The position numbers were made by a program, and so were the translations under genes. The notes under the pieces are model-generated. The model saw only the letters and a program-made list of their open reading frames with translations. It did no database searches and was not told where the DNA came from. From Streptomyces sp. TSRI0107 (lineage in GTDB: Bacteria > Actinomycetota > Actinomycetes > Streptomycetales > Streptomycetaceae), in contig NZ_LIVZ01000001.1 in assembly GCF_001905845.1 (NCBI RefSeq), positions 682,001-746,000 on the forward strand: a stretch of 64,000 bases of DNA, in the 5' to 3' direction. Below, piece by piece: positions 51,135 to 59,012 of this stretch (position 1 is the first letter of the stretch; each line of letters opens with the position of its first letter).

Positions 51135-51539
51135 GTGGAGGTTCGGATCGCGGTCGCTGGCGCGGAGTCGGGGCAGGGAGCCGCGCTGATCGATCTATAT
51201 CGCTGGCTGCGTCGAGACCCGGACGTTCACCGGCACGCGGCCGTCGGGCTGGCGCCGAGTGCGCCCGGCAGCGGGACCATGGGTGCCGTCGACGTCATCG
51301 AGCTGGTTGTGGGTCAGGGCCTCACGGCCCTCAACCTGGCGCTGGCGTACGCCGCCTGGCGTAGGACACGCCACTCCGCGCCGCCTCTTACCATCCACGT
51401 GAACGGCGGCTCCCTCACTGTGCATGACGCCTCTGAGGAGACGGTTCGCCGGATCGTGGCCGAGCTGTCCTCCTTGGAGGAACGGGAAGCGCGCGAAGGG
51501 GACGAGGAACCGCCCGCCGACGGACCAGGCACCGACTGA
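51135..51539 (+). CDS. effector-associated constant component EACC1
   Basis: 134 residues from GTG 51135, preceded by AGGGGGAGG. Sequence matches the small EACC1 family: MEVRIAVAGAESGQGAALID-like start, LYRWLRRDPDVHRHAAVGL, a short hydrophobic helix (VIELVVGQGLTALNLALAYA) and a terminal ubiquitin-like strand region (PLTIHVNGGSLTVHDASEET). EACC1 proteins are encoded with effector enzymes in actinobacterial conflict systems and are thought to link sensor and effector. The stop overlaps the caspase start (TGATG). Confidence 0.85.
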   Translation: MEVRIAVAGAESGQGAALIDLYRWLRRDPDVHRHAAVGLAPSAPGSGTMGAVDVIELVVGQGLTALNLALAYAAWRRTRHSAPPLTIHVNGGSLTVHDASEETVRRIVAELSSLEEREAREGDEEPPADGPGTD

Positions 51540-53758
51540 TGCCCCTGTCCGACCCCTCGGCCTCCCGTGCCGTGATCATCGGCGTGGACACGTACCAGAG
51601 CCTCGAGGATCTGCCCGCCGTCGCCAACAACATCGAGCGGCTGGCCGCCCTCCTCACCGCCGAGGACGTCTGGGGCCTACCCCCGGCACACCTCACCGTG
51701 CTGTCCAACCCGACCAGCAAGGACGCGGTCCTCGACGCCGTCCACACCGCCGCCACAGAGGCTGAAGACGCCCTGCTGGTGTACTTCGCCGGACACGGCC
51801 TGCTCACCGCGGACGCCGGCCTCCGTCTCGCCCTGCCGCACACCGATGCCGACCGGCTGTACCGGGGCGTGGCCTACGACGACGTACGCGATCTGATCGT
51901 GCAGACGGGCCGGGCCCTCGCCCGTGTCGTCATCCTGGACTGCTGCTACAGCGGCAGCGCGCTGACCGGCTACATGGGCGCAGCGACTGGCATCGCCAAC
52001 CGCACCATGGCCGAGGGCACCTATGTGATGACGTCCTCCGCCGAGACCAAGCCGGCCATGGCGCCGCCGGGCGAGAAGTACACCGCGTTCACCGGCGAGC
52101 TGCTGCGCGTCATCGAGGAGGGCGTGCCCGGCGGACCCGACCCGATGCCCATGGACGTCCTCTTCACCGAGGTCCGCGACCGCCTCGCCGCCCGCAGGGG
52201 CATCCCCGCGCCGCAGCAGCGCGCCCGCAACGCGGGCCACGCGATCGCGCTCGTGCGCAATCGGTGGGAGGAGCCGCCGTCCGTCGAGGAGGGCGTACCG
52301 GCTGAGGAGGAGGCCCCTCCGGTACGTCTCCCGGTCTTCCCTCGCCTCGCCAGGCTGCTGCACCCGCTGCTCGTCATGGCGGCCGTCGTGAGCCTTCCCT
52401 TCGTCGCCGCGCCGAGCGCGTTGCTGGGCGGCGGCTCCGACGATCCGTGCGGCGGCGGGAGCGCGCTGAAGGAGGTGGAGGGCGAATGCGTGGGTGTTTC
52501 CGACGGAATCCACTCCTTCATGCCGGAACTCAACGGCGTCTCCCGGCGTATCGCGCTTGCCAACCTCCGCGTCCCCGACGACGAGCCGTTCGTCACGATC
52601 GCGCTGCTCGCCCCGCTGACCGCCGCCGACGCCGCCGCCAAGAAACGAATCCTGCACCAGGTCCAGGGCGCTTACGCGGCGCAGCGCCTGAGCAACGACG
52701 CGCACGTTCTGCCGTACGTCCGGCTCGTGCTCGCCCATCCGGGCGAGCCGTCGCGCATGGCCGACCAGCTGGTGGACATGGCACGGTCGGAGGAGCACAA
52801 CCTGCGCGGGGTCGTCGGACTTGACATGAACCGGGCGCTCATTGGTGACATCGTCAAGGACGTCACCGACGAGGGAATCCCCGCGGTCGCCGGCTCCTTT
52901 ACGCCGAACTCGCCGGGCAACTACGGGCTGGACAACGGCAGCGTCGCGTGGATCATGCCCAGCGCCGAGGATCAGGTCTCCGCCCTGGTCTCGGCGGACA
53001 AGGACGTGGCCACGGAGCGGCGCAGCGTCCTCGTCCAGGACAAGGACACGCGCAAGCGGGGGTATGTGGAGGACCTGCGTGACGCCTTCCGTGAGCAGCT
53101 GGGAGACGCCCTGCACGACACGGCCCCCTACAGCTCGGCCGGAGGTGCGGACGTCACGGAACGGCAGTTCCGGATCATCACCGCGAACCTGTGCGCGCTG
53201 CCCGCCGCCGTCGAGAACGTACTCTTCGCCGGCGCCCCGGCGGACTTGCGTCACTTCGTTCACGCGCTGGCGCGACGGCCGTGCTGGTCTCGCACATTCA
53301 CCGTCATCAGCGGCTCCGAAGCCTCCGCCCTCCACGAGGACCCCGAGCTGGACTGGGACGCCCTGGACAGGACCGGCATCACCGTCGAGTACACCGCCGG
53401 GGCCCACCCCGAGACGGAAGGGGACGGCATGGAGGAACTGAAGGACGTCCTCAAACGCCTGCGGCCGGAGCTGGGCACGGTCGACCTCACCGACGGCGAG
53501 GCCATCTCCGCGTACGACTCGACGCTGACCGCGGCCCGGACGGTCCAGCGGATGGCCGATCCCGGCAAGGTGCCCGGCACCGGTGCCGTCACCGCCGGGT
53601 TCCTCAGCCTGCGGTTGGACGCCGCCAGCGGCCGGATCTGCCTCGACGCCCAAGGCCGCGCGTCCAACAAGGCTGTTCATGTCCTCCGGCTGGACCCGGC
53701 CCGCAGGGCGCCCAGGCTGGTCGCTACGGCGTATCCCCGCCCAGGCGGGTGTGGCTGA
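51539..53758 (+). CDS. EACC1-associated membrane caspase with extracellular binding-protein sensor domain
   Basis: 739 residues. Residues about 8-235 are a caspase/metacaspase (C14) domain: His86 in YFAGHGLL and Cys136 in LDCCYSGSA form the dyad. A membrane helix follows (LLHPLLVMAAVVSLPFVAA, about 272-297). Residues about 330-690 look like a type I periplasmic-binding-protein fold (VTIALLAPLTAADAAAK, GVVGLDMNRALIGDIVKD, SVLVQDKDTRKRGYVEDL), placed outside the cell. This suggests ligand sensing outside and proteolysis inside. Coupled to EACC1. The last 35 bases overlap the convergent DUF397 gene. Confidence 0.88.
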   Translation: MPLSDPSASRAVIIGVDTYQSLEDLPAVANNIERLAALLTAEDVWGLPPAHLTVLSNPTSKDAVLDAVHTAATEAEDALLVYFAGHGLLTADAGLRLALPHTDADRLYRGVAYDDVRDLIVQTGRALARVVILDCCYSGSALTGYMGAATGIANRTMAEGTYVMTSSAETKPAMAPPGEKYTAFTGELLRVIEEGVPGGPDPMPMDVLFTEVRDRLAARRGIPAPQQRARNAGHAIALVRNRWEEPPSVEEGVPAEEEAPPVRLPVFPRLARLLHPLLVMAAVVSLPFVAAPSALLGGGSDDPCGGGSALKEVEGECVGVSDGIHSFMPELNGVSRRIALANLRVPDDEPFVTIALLAPLTAADAAAKKRILHQVQGAYAAQRLSNDAHVLPYVRLVLAHPGEPSRMADQLVDMARSEEHNLRGVVGLDMNRALIGDIVKDVTDEGIPAVAGSFTPNSPGNYGLDNGSVAWIMPSAEDQVSALVSADKDVATERRSVLVQDKDTRKRGYVEDLRDAFREQLGDALHDTAPYSSAGGADVTERQFRIITANLCALPAAVENVLFAGAPADLRHFVHALARRPCWSRTFTVISGSEASALHEDPELDWDALDRTGITVEYTAGAHPETEGDGMEELKDVLKRLRPELGTVDLTDGEAISAYDSTLTAARTVQRMADPGKVPGTGAVTAGFLSLRLDAASGRICLDAQGRASNKAVHVLRLDPARRAPRLVATAYPRPGGCG

Positions 53759-53921
53759 GGAAGTCGCCCCAGGCGGTGGGGGAGAGGACAAGGCGGGGGC
53801 CTGTCTTGTCCTTGGAGTCGCGTACGTGGACGGTGGCGGGGGTGAGGGCGACTTCGACGCAGTCGCCGGAGCCGCTGCTGCTGTAGCTCGACTTGAACCA
53901 GGCCAGCTCACTGGTGCTCAT
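53724..53921 (-). CDS. DUF397 domain protein
   Basis: 65 residues: WFKSSYSSSGSGDCVEVALT, VHVRDSKDKTGPRLVLSPTA, WGDFLSHTR, the full DUF397 domain. In Streptomyces such proteins pair with XRE/DUF5753 regulators and act as small modulators of morphological or antibiotic gene control. ATG 53921 overlaps the stop of the upstream XRE gene (ATGA). Its end overlaps the caspase gene by 35 bases on the opposite strand. Confidence 0.92.
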   Translation of the reverse strand: MSTSELAWFKSSYSSSGSGDCVEVALTPATVHVRDSKDKTGPRLVLSPTAWGDFLSHTRLGGDTP

Positions 53922-54757
53922 AGGTCTCCTCGCATGCGGTGCAGCAGGCTCACGGAGTCTGAGGGGGAGAGAGCCTGTGCCCGCATCCTGGCATACCTTG
54001 CTTGCAGCACGCTGACCACTTTCCGGTCGGTGACGAGCTGACCGCTCTGCTGTCCTTCGAGGTACGCGAACCACCTGTTGTCGGGCGTCTCCAGCAGTTG
54101 GAGAGGTCCATGCAGTCCCGCATGAGACGGCTGTTCCAACGGCATGATCTGGACTTCGACGTTCCTTGGCGCCGCGCCCTCCAGCAGGTGATCGATGAGC
54201 GCCCGGGTCACACTTGTGCCGCCTGTATGCCGTAGGAACACGTGCTCCTCGACGATGAAGCTGAACGTCGTGTTCGGCCGTTGCCGTAACAATTGCTGCC
54301 GCTCGGCGCGAGCCGCCCACTGGGCATCGATCTGTTCGTCGCGCAGGGGCGGCAGCTCGTCCACGAACAACTGACGTGCGTACGCTTCCGTTTGCAGCAG
54401 CCCCGGAACCATGCGGCATTCGTACGTGTACAGCGTGATCGCAGTCGTCTCCAACCGCGCCCACCGCCTGAACCACGCCGCCAACCCCGGCTGCCGAGCC
54501 AGATGTGCCGCCGCGCTCCTTACCGCCCCCGTGTTCCCCGTCGCCTCCTCCGCCTTCTCCACGAACGCGGGATCCGGCATGCGGCGGCCCAACTCGACCG
54601 AAGCCACGGTGTGTTTCGAGTAGCCGACACATTTGCCAAGCTGCTCCCTGGTCAACCCGGCGTGTTCCCGCAGGGCCTGGACCATCGCCCCGAACGTCCG
54701 CATGCTGTCCGACGACTCGGGCTCGCAGTTCATCCCCGCCGCACCCTCGACCACCAT
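53918..54757 (-). CDS. XRE-family regulator with DUF5753 domain, contains a TTA codon
   Basis: 279 residues from ATG 54757, with GGAGG six bases upstream. The helix-turn-helix covers about residues 22-80 (VQALREHAGLTREQLGKCVG, then YSKHTVASVELGRRMP), followed by the DUF5753 ligand-like domain (TYECRMVPGLLQTEAYAR, FIVEEHVFLRHTGG). A TTA codon at 54289-54287 (in QQLLRQ) makes it a possible bldA target. It is coupled to DUF397 and divergent from a HATPase gene: a standard developmental-regulator trio. Confidence 0.93.
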   Translation of the reverse strand: MVVEGAAGMNCEPESSDSMRTFGAMVQALREHAGLTREQLGKCVGYSKHTVASVELGRRMPDPAFVEKAEEATGNTGAVRSAAAHLARQPGLAAWFRRWARLETTAITLYTYECRMVPGLLQTEAYARQLFVDELPPLRDEQIDAQWAARAERQQLLRQRPNTTFSFIVEEHVFLRHTGGTSVTRALIDHLLEGAAPRNVEVQIMPLEQPSHAGLHGPLQLLETPDNRWFAYLEGQQSGQLVTDRKVVSVLQARYARMRAQALSPSDSVSLLHRMRGDL

Positions 54758-54884
54758 AGGTCACCTCCCGCGCACATGCTCACGCGCAGTCACCGGTACT
54801 GTCCAGATCGTGATCGCGTACGCTGCGCGAGAGTACGCGCGCTTGACCTGGTGAACCCCCCTTGCGGCGCGCCACATTGGCCCC

Positions 54885-55355
54885 ATGAGCGCACCCTCGG
54901 CTCCCCGCCGACCGATTACCGTACGTATGTTCAGTCAGCGTCTGAGCGCCACCCCGCGAGGCGCCCGCCTGGCGCGGCGTCTCGCTCAGAGCCAACTCGC
55001 CGCCTGGGGTGTCCCGTACGGCGCCGACGCCTCCGACGCGGTCGCGGCCATCGTCGCCGAGCTGGCGGCGAACGCCGTGACCCATGGCCGGGTGCCGGGG
55101 CGGGACTTCGAGCTGCGGCTGGCTCTCGTTCCCGGGAGTGTCCGGATCGAGGTCGCCGACACGCGCACCACGCCATGCCCGCCCGGCCCTGGTGACGTAC
55201 GGCCGCCGCATGGCCTGAGCGAGGCGGGGCGGGGGCTGGTGATCGTCGACGCGTTGGCTGATCGGTGGGAGGTGGTGGACCGGGCGCCGGCGCCCGGGAA
55301 GACCGTGCGGGCGGAGGTCGATCTGCCGGGTTGGCTTCGATTGTTCCGCGCATGA
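54885..55355 (+). CDS. HATPase-like ATP-binding protein (anti-sigma-factor type)
   Basis: 156 residues. The GHKL ATPase N-box is AIVAELAANAVTHGR, the G1 box VADTRTTPCPP and the G2 region LSEAGRGLVIVDALADRW. Such short RsbW-like proteins regulate sigma factors or partner XRE/DUF397 pairs in Streptomyces. Divergent from the XRE gene 127 bases away, which supports the trio. Kinase target is unknown. Confidence 0.9.
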   Translation: MSAPSAPRRPITVRMFSQRLSATPRGARLARRLAQSQLAAWGVPYGADASDAVAAIVAELAANAVTHGRVPGRDFELRLALVPGSVRIEVADTRTTPCPPGPGDVRPPHGLSEAGRGLVIVDALADRWEVVDRAPAPGKTVRAEVDLPGWLRLFRA

Positions 55356-55391
55356 CAGACGGATGTCTGCGCGGACCGTTGACGCGCAAGG

Positions 55392-55446
55392 GGTTCGATT
55401 CTACGTTCCCGTTCGCATTGGCGATCGCTGTTCGAGATACGGAACA
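55392..55446. promoter_or_regulatory. IclR-type boxes upstream of the second arabinanase gene
   Basis: The palindrome TGTTCGAGATACGGAACA at 55429-55446 is the most symmetric copy of the box (arms TGTTC and GAACA). A weaker site GGTTCGATTCTACGTTCC lies at 55392-55409. They precede the ribosome-binding site AAGGAG (55446-55451) of the arabinanase gene, so a bound protein would block transcription or initiation. Confidence 0.65.
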
Positions 55447-55461
55447 AGGAGCGTCCCCCAC

Positions 55462-56478
55462 ATGAGCCGCACCCGCACTCACACGCGCACCCGCACCCGC
55501 ACCCCCAAACGCGCCCGCACCCGCACCCCCCTCCTCGCCCTCCCTGCCGCCGCCCTCCTCGCCCTGATCCCCTCCACCGCGTCGGCGTACCCCAACCCGG
55601 GGACCGTCACCGGGTCCACCGTCGTGCACGACCCGACGATGATCCGCACCTCGTCGGGGCAGTACCTGCTCTACGCGACCGGCGGCGGCATCGCCGGCAA
55701 GACGTCGAGCAACCGCGTCGCCTTCAGCGCGGGCGCCGACGCGTTCTCGTCCCGCCCGGGCTGGTGGTCGAACTACTCCTCCGTGCCGGAAGCCTGGGCG
55801 CCGGACATCTCGTACCACGGCGGCAAGTACCTGATGTACTACTCCGTCTCGAAGTTCGGGTCGAACACCTCCGCGATCGGACTCGCCGGGTCCACCACCG
55901 GCCGACCGGGCAGCTGGACCGACTACGGCATCGTCTACACCTCGAACTCCGCCGGCGACTACAACGCCATCGACCCGAACCTCTTCGTGGACGACGACGG
56001 CAAGTGGTGGCTGTCCTTCGGGAGCTGGTGGACCGGGATCAAGATGATCCAGATCAATCCGGCCACCGGGAAGCAGCTCGCCGGCAACACCACCCGGTAC
56101 TCGCTCGCCTCCAGGCCCACCGGGACGAAGGCCGTCGAGGCGCCCTTCATCGTCAAGCGCAACGGGTACTACTACCTTTTCGCCTCCTACGACACTTGCT
56201 GTGCCGGCACCAGCTCCACCTACAAGGTGAAGGTCGGGCGCGCCACCTCCGTCACCGGGCCGTACTACGACAAGAACGGTGTCTCGATGACGAACAACGG
56301 AGGGACGCCGGTGCTGGAGTCGCACGGCAGCGTCATCGGACCCGGCGGGCAGTCGATCATGAAGGACGTCGACGGCGACCTGATCGTCTACCACTACTAC
56401 GACGGCAACGACAACGGCACACCCAAGCTCGGCGTCAACCTCCTGAACTGGAGCAGCGGATGGCCCGTCGCCTACTGA
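55462..56478 (+). CDS. secreted GH43 arabinan endo-1,5-alpha-L-arabinosidase (second copy)
   Basis: 338 residues from ATG 55462. The signal peptide is long and very Arg/Thr-rich (RTRTHTRTRTRTPKRARTRT) before the hydrophobic LLALPAAALLALI and the ASAYP cleavage region. GH43 acids: Asp in VVHDPTM, Asp in NAIDPNLF and Glu in AVEAPFIV. Closely related to the gene at 40649 but not in an operon. A near-perfect TGTTCG box precedes it, suggesting joint control with the 37.5 kb operon. Confidence 0.92.
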   Translation: MSRTRTHTRTRTRTPKRARTRTPLLALPAAALLALIPSTASAYPNPGTVTGSTVVHDPTMIRTSSGQYLLYATGGGIAGKTSSNRVAFSAGADAFSSRPGWWSNYSSVPEAWAPDISYHGGKYLMYYSVSKFGSNTSAIGLAGSTTGRPGSWTDYGIVYTSNSAGDYNAIDPNLFVDDDGKWWLSFGSWWTGIKMIQINPATGKQLAGNTTRYSLASRPTGTKAVEAPFIVKRNGYYYLFASYDTCCAGTSSTYKVKVGRATSVTGPYYDKNGVSMTNNGGTPVLESHGSVIGPGGQSIMKDVDGDLIVYHYYDGNDNGTPKLGVNLLNWSSGWPVAY

Positions 56479-56602
56479 CCCTGCCGGCCGCGCCGGCCTT
56501 CGCTGCTCGCCCTGGTGGCGCACGGCAGTGGACGTGGCTGAACAATGGCTGCCGGTAGTGGCGGCCGAATCCGGTGCGGCTGCGAAGAGGGGAGCGAGAC
56601 GC

Positions 56603-57181
56603 GTGGGGCGGACCGGCCTGGAGGCAGCGACCGACGAGGCGCGGGACGCCCTGCGCGCGGGCCGGCGCGAGGTCGACGTGTGTACGGACCTCGCCCGGCG
56701 CACCGGCGATCCGCGCGCCGCCGCACTCGCCACCTGCCTGGCCCTCGGGATCGCGCACGCCGAGGCCGAGCGGCGGCTGGGGGAGCCGGCGGTCGCGTCG
56801 CTGTTCGAGGAGTTCGGGGCCGGTGAGGAGGAGGACGTCGCCGTGCTCCTGGACGCCGCGTTCGTCTTCGTCGTCGACCGGGAGCTCGATGCGCACCAGC
56901 GGCGGATCAGGGATCTGCTGGGCGCGGCGGTCAGGGCGTACGGGAAGGGCATCCCGAGCGGACTCGGAGCCAGTCTGTGGCGGCTCTGCCGTACGGGCGA
57001 ACTGGCCCGGGCGTATCTGCTGCTCGCCTCCGACCGGCGGCGGGTCAGGGACGACGGCGACCCGGCCGCCTACTGGGCGGCCCTGGTCGCCGCCGGGAAC
57101 CTTCTCCCGGACGGGGACGGCATCGGGGAGGCACGCGAGCACTGCCACCGGATGGCGGAGCTGCATCCCGGCGAGCGCTGA
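56603..57181 (+). CDS. hypothetical helical protein
   Basis: 192 residues from GTG 56603, with AGAGGGGAG eight bases upstream; an ATG at 56528 would extend it. All-helical, Ala/Arg/Glu-rich (DEARDALRAGRREVDVCTDL, ATCLALGIAHAEAERRLGE, GASLWRLCRTGELARAYLLL, ending EHCHRMAELHPGER). The repeating helix pairs look TPR-like. I recognise no named family. It sits between an arabinanase and the convergent aminotransferase gene, whose end is seven bases beyond its stop. Confidence 0.55.
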   Translation: MGRTGLEAATDEARDALRAGRREVDVCTDLARRTGDPRAAALATCLALGIAHAEAERRLGEPAVASLFEEFGAGEEEDVAVLLDAAFVFVVDRELDAHQRRIRDLLGAAVRAYGKGIPSGLGASLWRLCRTGELARAYLLLASDRRRVRDDGDPAAYWAALVAAGNLLPDGDGIGEAREHCHRMAELHPGER

Positions 57182-57188
57182 GCGTCGC

Positions 57189-58910
57189 TCAGACCGCGTT
57201 CGGCCACCCGTTGGCGTTCGGCCAGCCCGTCGCCGGGGCCGGGGTCAGGCCGTCGGTGCCGCGCACCTGTGCGGCGGTGAGGCCGCCGCGGGCGGGGACG
57301 CCGGGCGGGGTGGTGCCGACCGCCGCCGCCGCCGCCGGGGCCGGTACGGGCACCGGCTCGGGGGCGGGCTGAGGGGCCGGCTGCGGCACGGGCATCGGCT
57401 GGGGAGCGGGTATCGGCTGGGGTGCGGGTATCGGTTGAGGCGCGGGCATCGGCTGGGGAGCGGGCATCGACACCCCGGCGGGTCCGCCGGTCGCGCCCGC
57501 TCCGGACATGCCCGCTCCGGACATGCCCGCTCCGGACATGCCCGCTCCGGACATGCCCGCTCCGGACAGGGCTGCGCCGGACATGCCCGCTCCGGACATG
57601 GCCGCACCGGCCCCCACTCCTGCGGTCAGCCCGGCGGGAAGCCCCGGGGAAGGAACCGTGGACGGTCCTGAGGTGAGGCCCGCGGGGAGCTGCATCCCCG
57701 CGCCGTTGGTCGCTCCCACCAGTCGGTCAACCGCCGCCGTGCCCGAGCTGTAGCTGGTCCCGGTGCCGAGCTCGGGCACGGCGGCTCCCCTCCTGGTCCC
57801 GTAGAGCACCTGTTCCAGGCCGGACACCAGGCGACGCACGTCGACCTGGGGGCGCACCACGAGCCGCAGGAAGCGACTGGACGAACCGATCTTGTTGCCG
57901 CACTCGCGGACCAGGATCCGGTGCTCGGTGAGCAGCCGGTCCCGGACCACCGTGCCCTCGGCGCCGACGGGGAGGCGGACGAAGAGGAAGTTCCCCTGGG
58001 AGGGGTAGACGGTCAGGCCGGGCAGGGCCGACAGCGCGCTCGCCATCTCCAGGCGGTCCCGGCGCACCTGCTGGAGGCTCTGCGCGTATTCCTGGCCGTG
58101 CTCCTTCAGCATGAAGACGACGTGCTCCGCGAAGGAGTTCAGGTTCCACTTCGGGAGCATGGAGCGGACCTTGCCCGCGAGCGCCGGGTTGGCGACCAGG
58201 TAGCCGAAGCGGATGCCGTGCAGGCCGAAGTTCTTGCCGAGGCTGCGCAGGACGATGACGTTGGGGCGGATCATCGCCTCCTGGACGACGCTGGGCTCGG
58301 CCTCGGCGTCGCAGAACTCCAGGAAGGACTCGTCGACGACGACCAGGTCCCGGTCGGCCATAGCGTCGAGGAACTGCACGACCGAGTGCTTGTGGAGGTA
58401 GCCGCCGTCCGGGTTGTTCGGGTTGCACAGGACGGCGACCCGGGTGCCGCGGGCGCGGATGAACTCGGCGTACTGCGCGAGGTCGAGGGCGAAGCCGCTG
58501 GACTCCTGGAGCGGGAACATGTCGACCCGCTTGCCGGTCTCCATGGGCTGGTCGGTCCAGCGGCCGAACGTGGGGACGGGGACGGCCAGGGACTCCCGGA
58601 CCAGGAGGTGGTCGATCCAGGTGATCAGCTCGGTGGAGCCGTTGCCCATGGCCACGCACTGCGGCGGAAGCCGGAGCAGGTCGCACAGTTCGGCGGTGAT
58701 GGTGTCGGCGCCGCTCGGGTAGTACGTGATGATGTCCCGGAGCTTTGCCGCCATGTCCTCGAACATCGCGGGGGTGGGGAAGTACGGGTTGCAGGGGATG
58801 CAGAAGTCCACCGGGCCGGCTCCGTCGCCACCGCCGTGCCGCGTCAGCGCCGCCATCGACGGGCTGTGCGCGGCACCACCGCGGAACAGCGAGGTGACGT
58901 TGTCAGCCAA
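57189..58910 (-). CDS. PLP-dependent class I/II aminotransferase with a long repeat-rich C-terminal tail
   Basis: 573 residues from TTG 58910 (ACGGAGG upstream; relatives start at the same DNVTSLFRG). Residues about 1-375 are a histidinol-phosphate-aminotransferase-like fold I enzyme: YYPSGADTIT, CNPNNPDGGYL, VVDESFLEF, and the PLP lysine Lys226 in SLGKNFGLHGIRFGY; substrate arginines near the end in FLRLVVRPQV. The extra ~195 residues carry MSGAG pentapeptide repeats, PAPQP hexapeptide repeats and an Ala/Pro tail ending WPNANGWPNAV. The tail is absent from normal family members. Amino-acid substrate unknown. Confidence 0.85.
   Translation of the reverse strand: MADNVTSLFRGGAAHSPSMAALTRHGGGDGAGPVDFCIPCNPYFPTPAMFEDMAAKLRDIITYYPSGADTITAELCDLLRLPPQCVAMGNGSTELITWIDHLLVRESLAVPVPTFGRWTDQPMETGKRVDMFPLQESSGFALDLAQYAEFIRARGTRVAVLCNPNNPDGGYLHKHSVVQFLDAMADRDLVVVDESFLEFCDAEAEPSVVQEAMIRPNVIVLRSLGKNFGLHGIRFGYLVANPALAGKVRSMLPKWNLNSFAEHVVFMLKEHGQEYAQSLQQVRRDRLEMASALSALPGLTVYPSQGNFLFVRLPVGAEGTVVRDRLLTEHRILVRECGNKIGSSSRFLRLVVRPQVDVRRLVSGLEQVLYGTRRGAAVPELGTGTSYSSGTAAVDRLVGATNGAGMQLPAGLTSGPSTVPSPGLPAGLTAGVGAGAAMSGAGMSGAALSGAGMSGAGMSGAGMSGAGMSGAGATGGPAGVSMPAPQPMPAPQPIPAPQPIPAPQPMPVPQPAPQPAPEPVPVPAPAAAAAVGTTPPGVPARGGLTAAQVRGTDGLTPAPATGWPNANGWPNAV
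57381..57600. repeat. in-gene tandem repeats coding for PAPQP and MSGAG units
   Basis: Over about 57495-57600 a 15-base unit GCCCGCTCCGGACAT recurs about seven times, one copy diverged, encoding MSGAG on the minus strand. Over about 57381-57470 an 18-base unit encodes (M/I)PAPQP about four times. Both keep the reading frame of the aminotransferase tail. Copy number is likely to vary between strains. Confidence 0.85.
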
Positions 58911-59012
58911 GGGAACCTCCGTCTGTGGGTGGCCCGCGCGGGGGAGCACGGGCCGCCCTTACATACGGAGGCGCCTGGGGCGGCGTTCAACTCCTGTGAG
59001 CGACGCCTGCGT

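Noticed and set aside
50218..51189. Open frames within the inverted repeat upstream of EACC1
   Set aside because: Both arms give similar peptides only because the DNA is an inverted repeat; no family, signal or start supports them.
57381..57600. Repeats resembling a CRISPR array
   Set aside because: Units are 15 and 18 bases in direct tandem with no spacers, and stay in frame within a coding tail.
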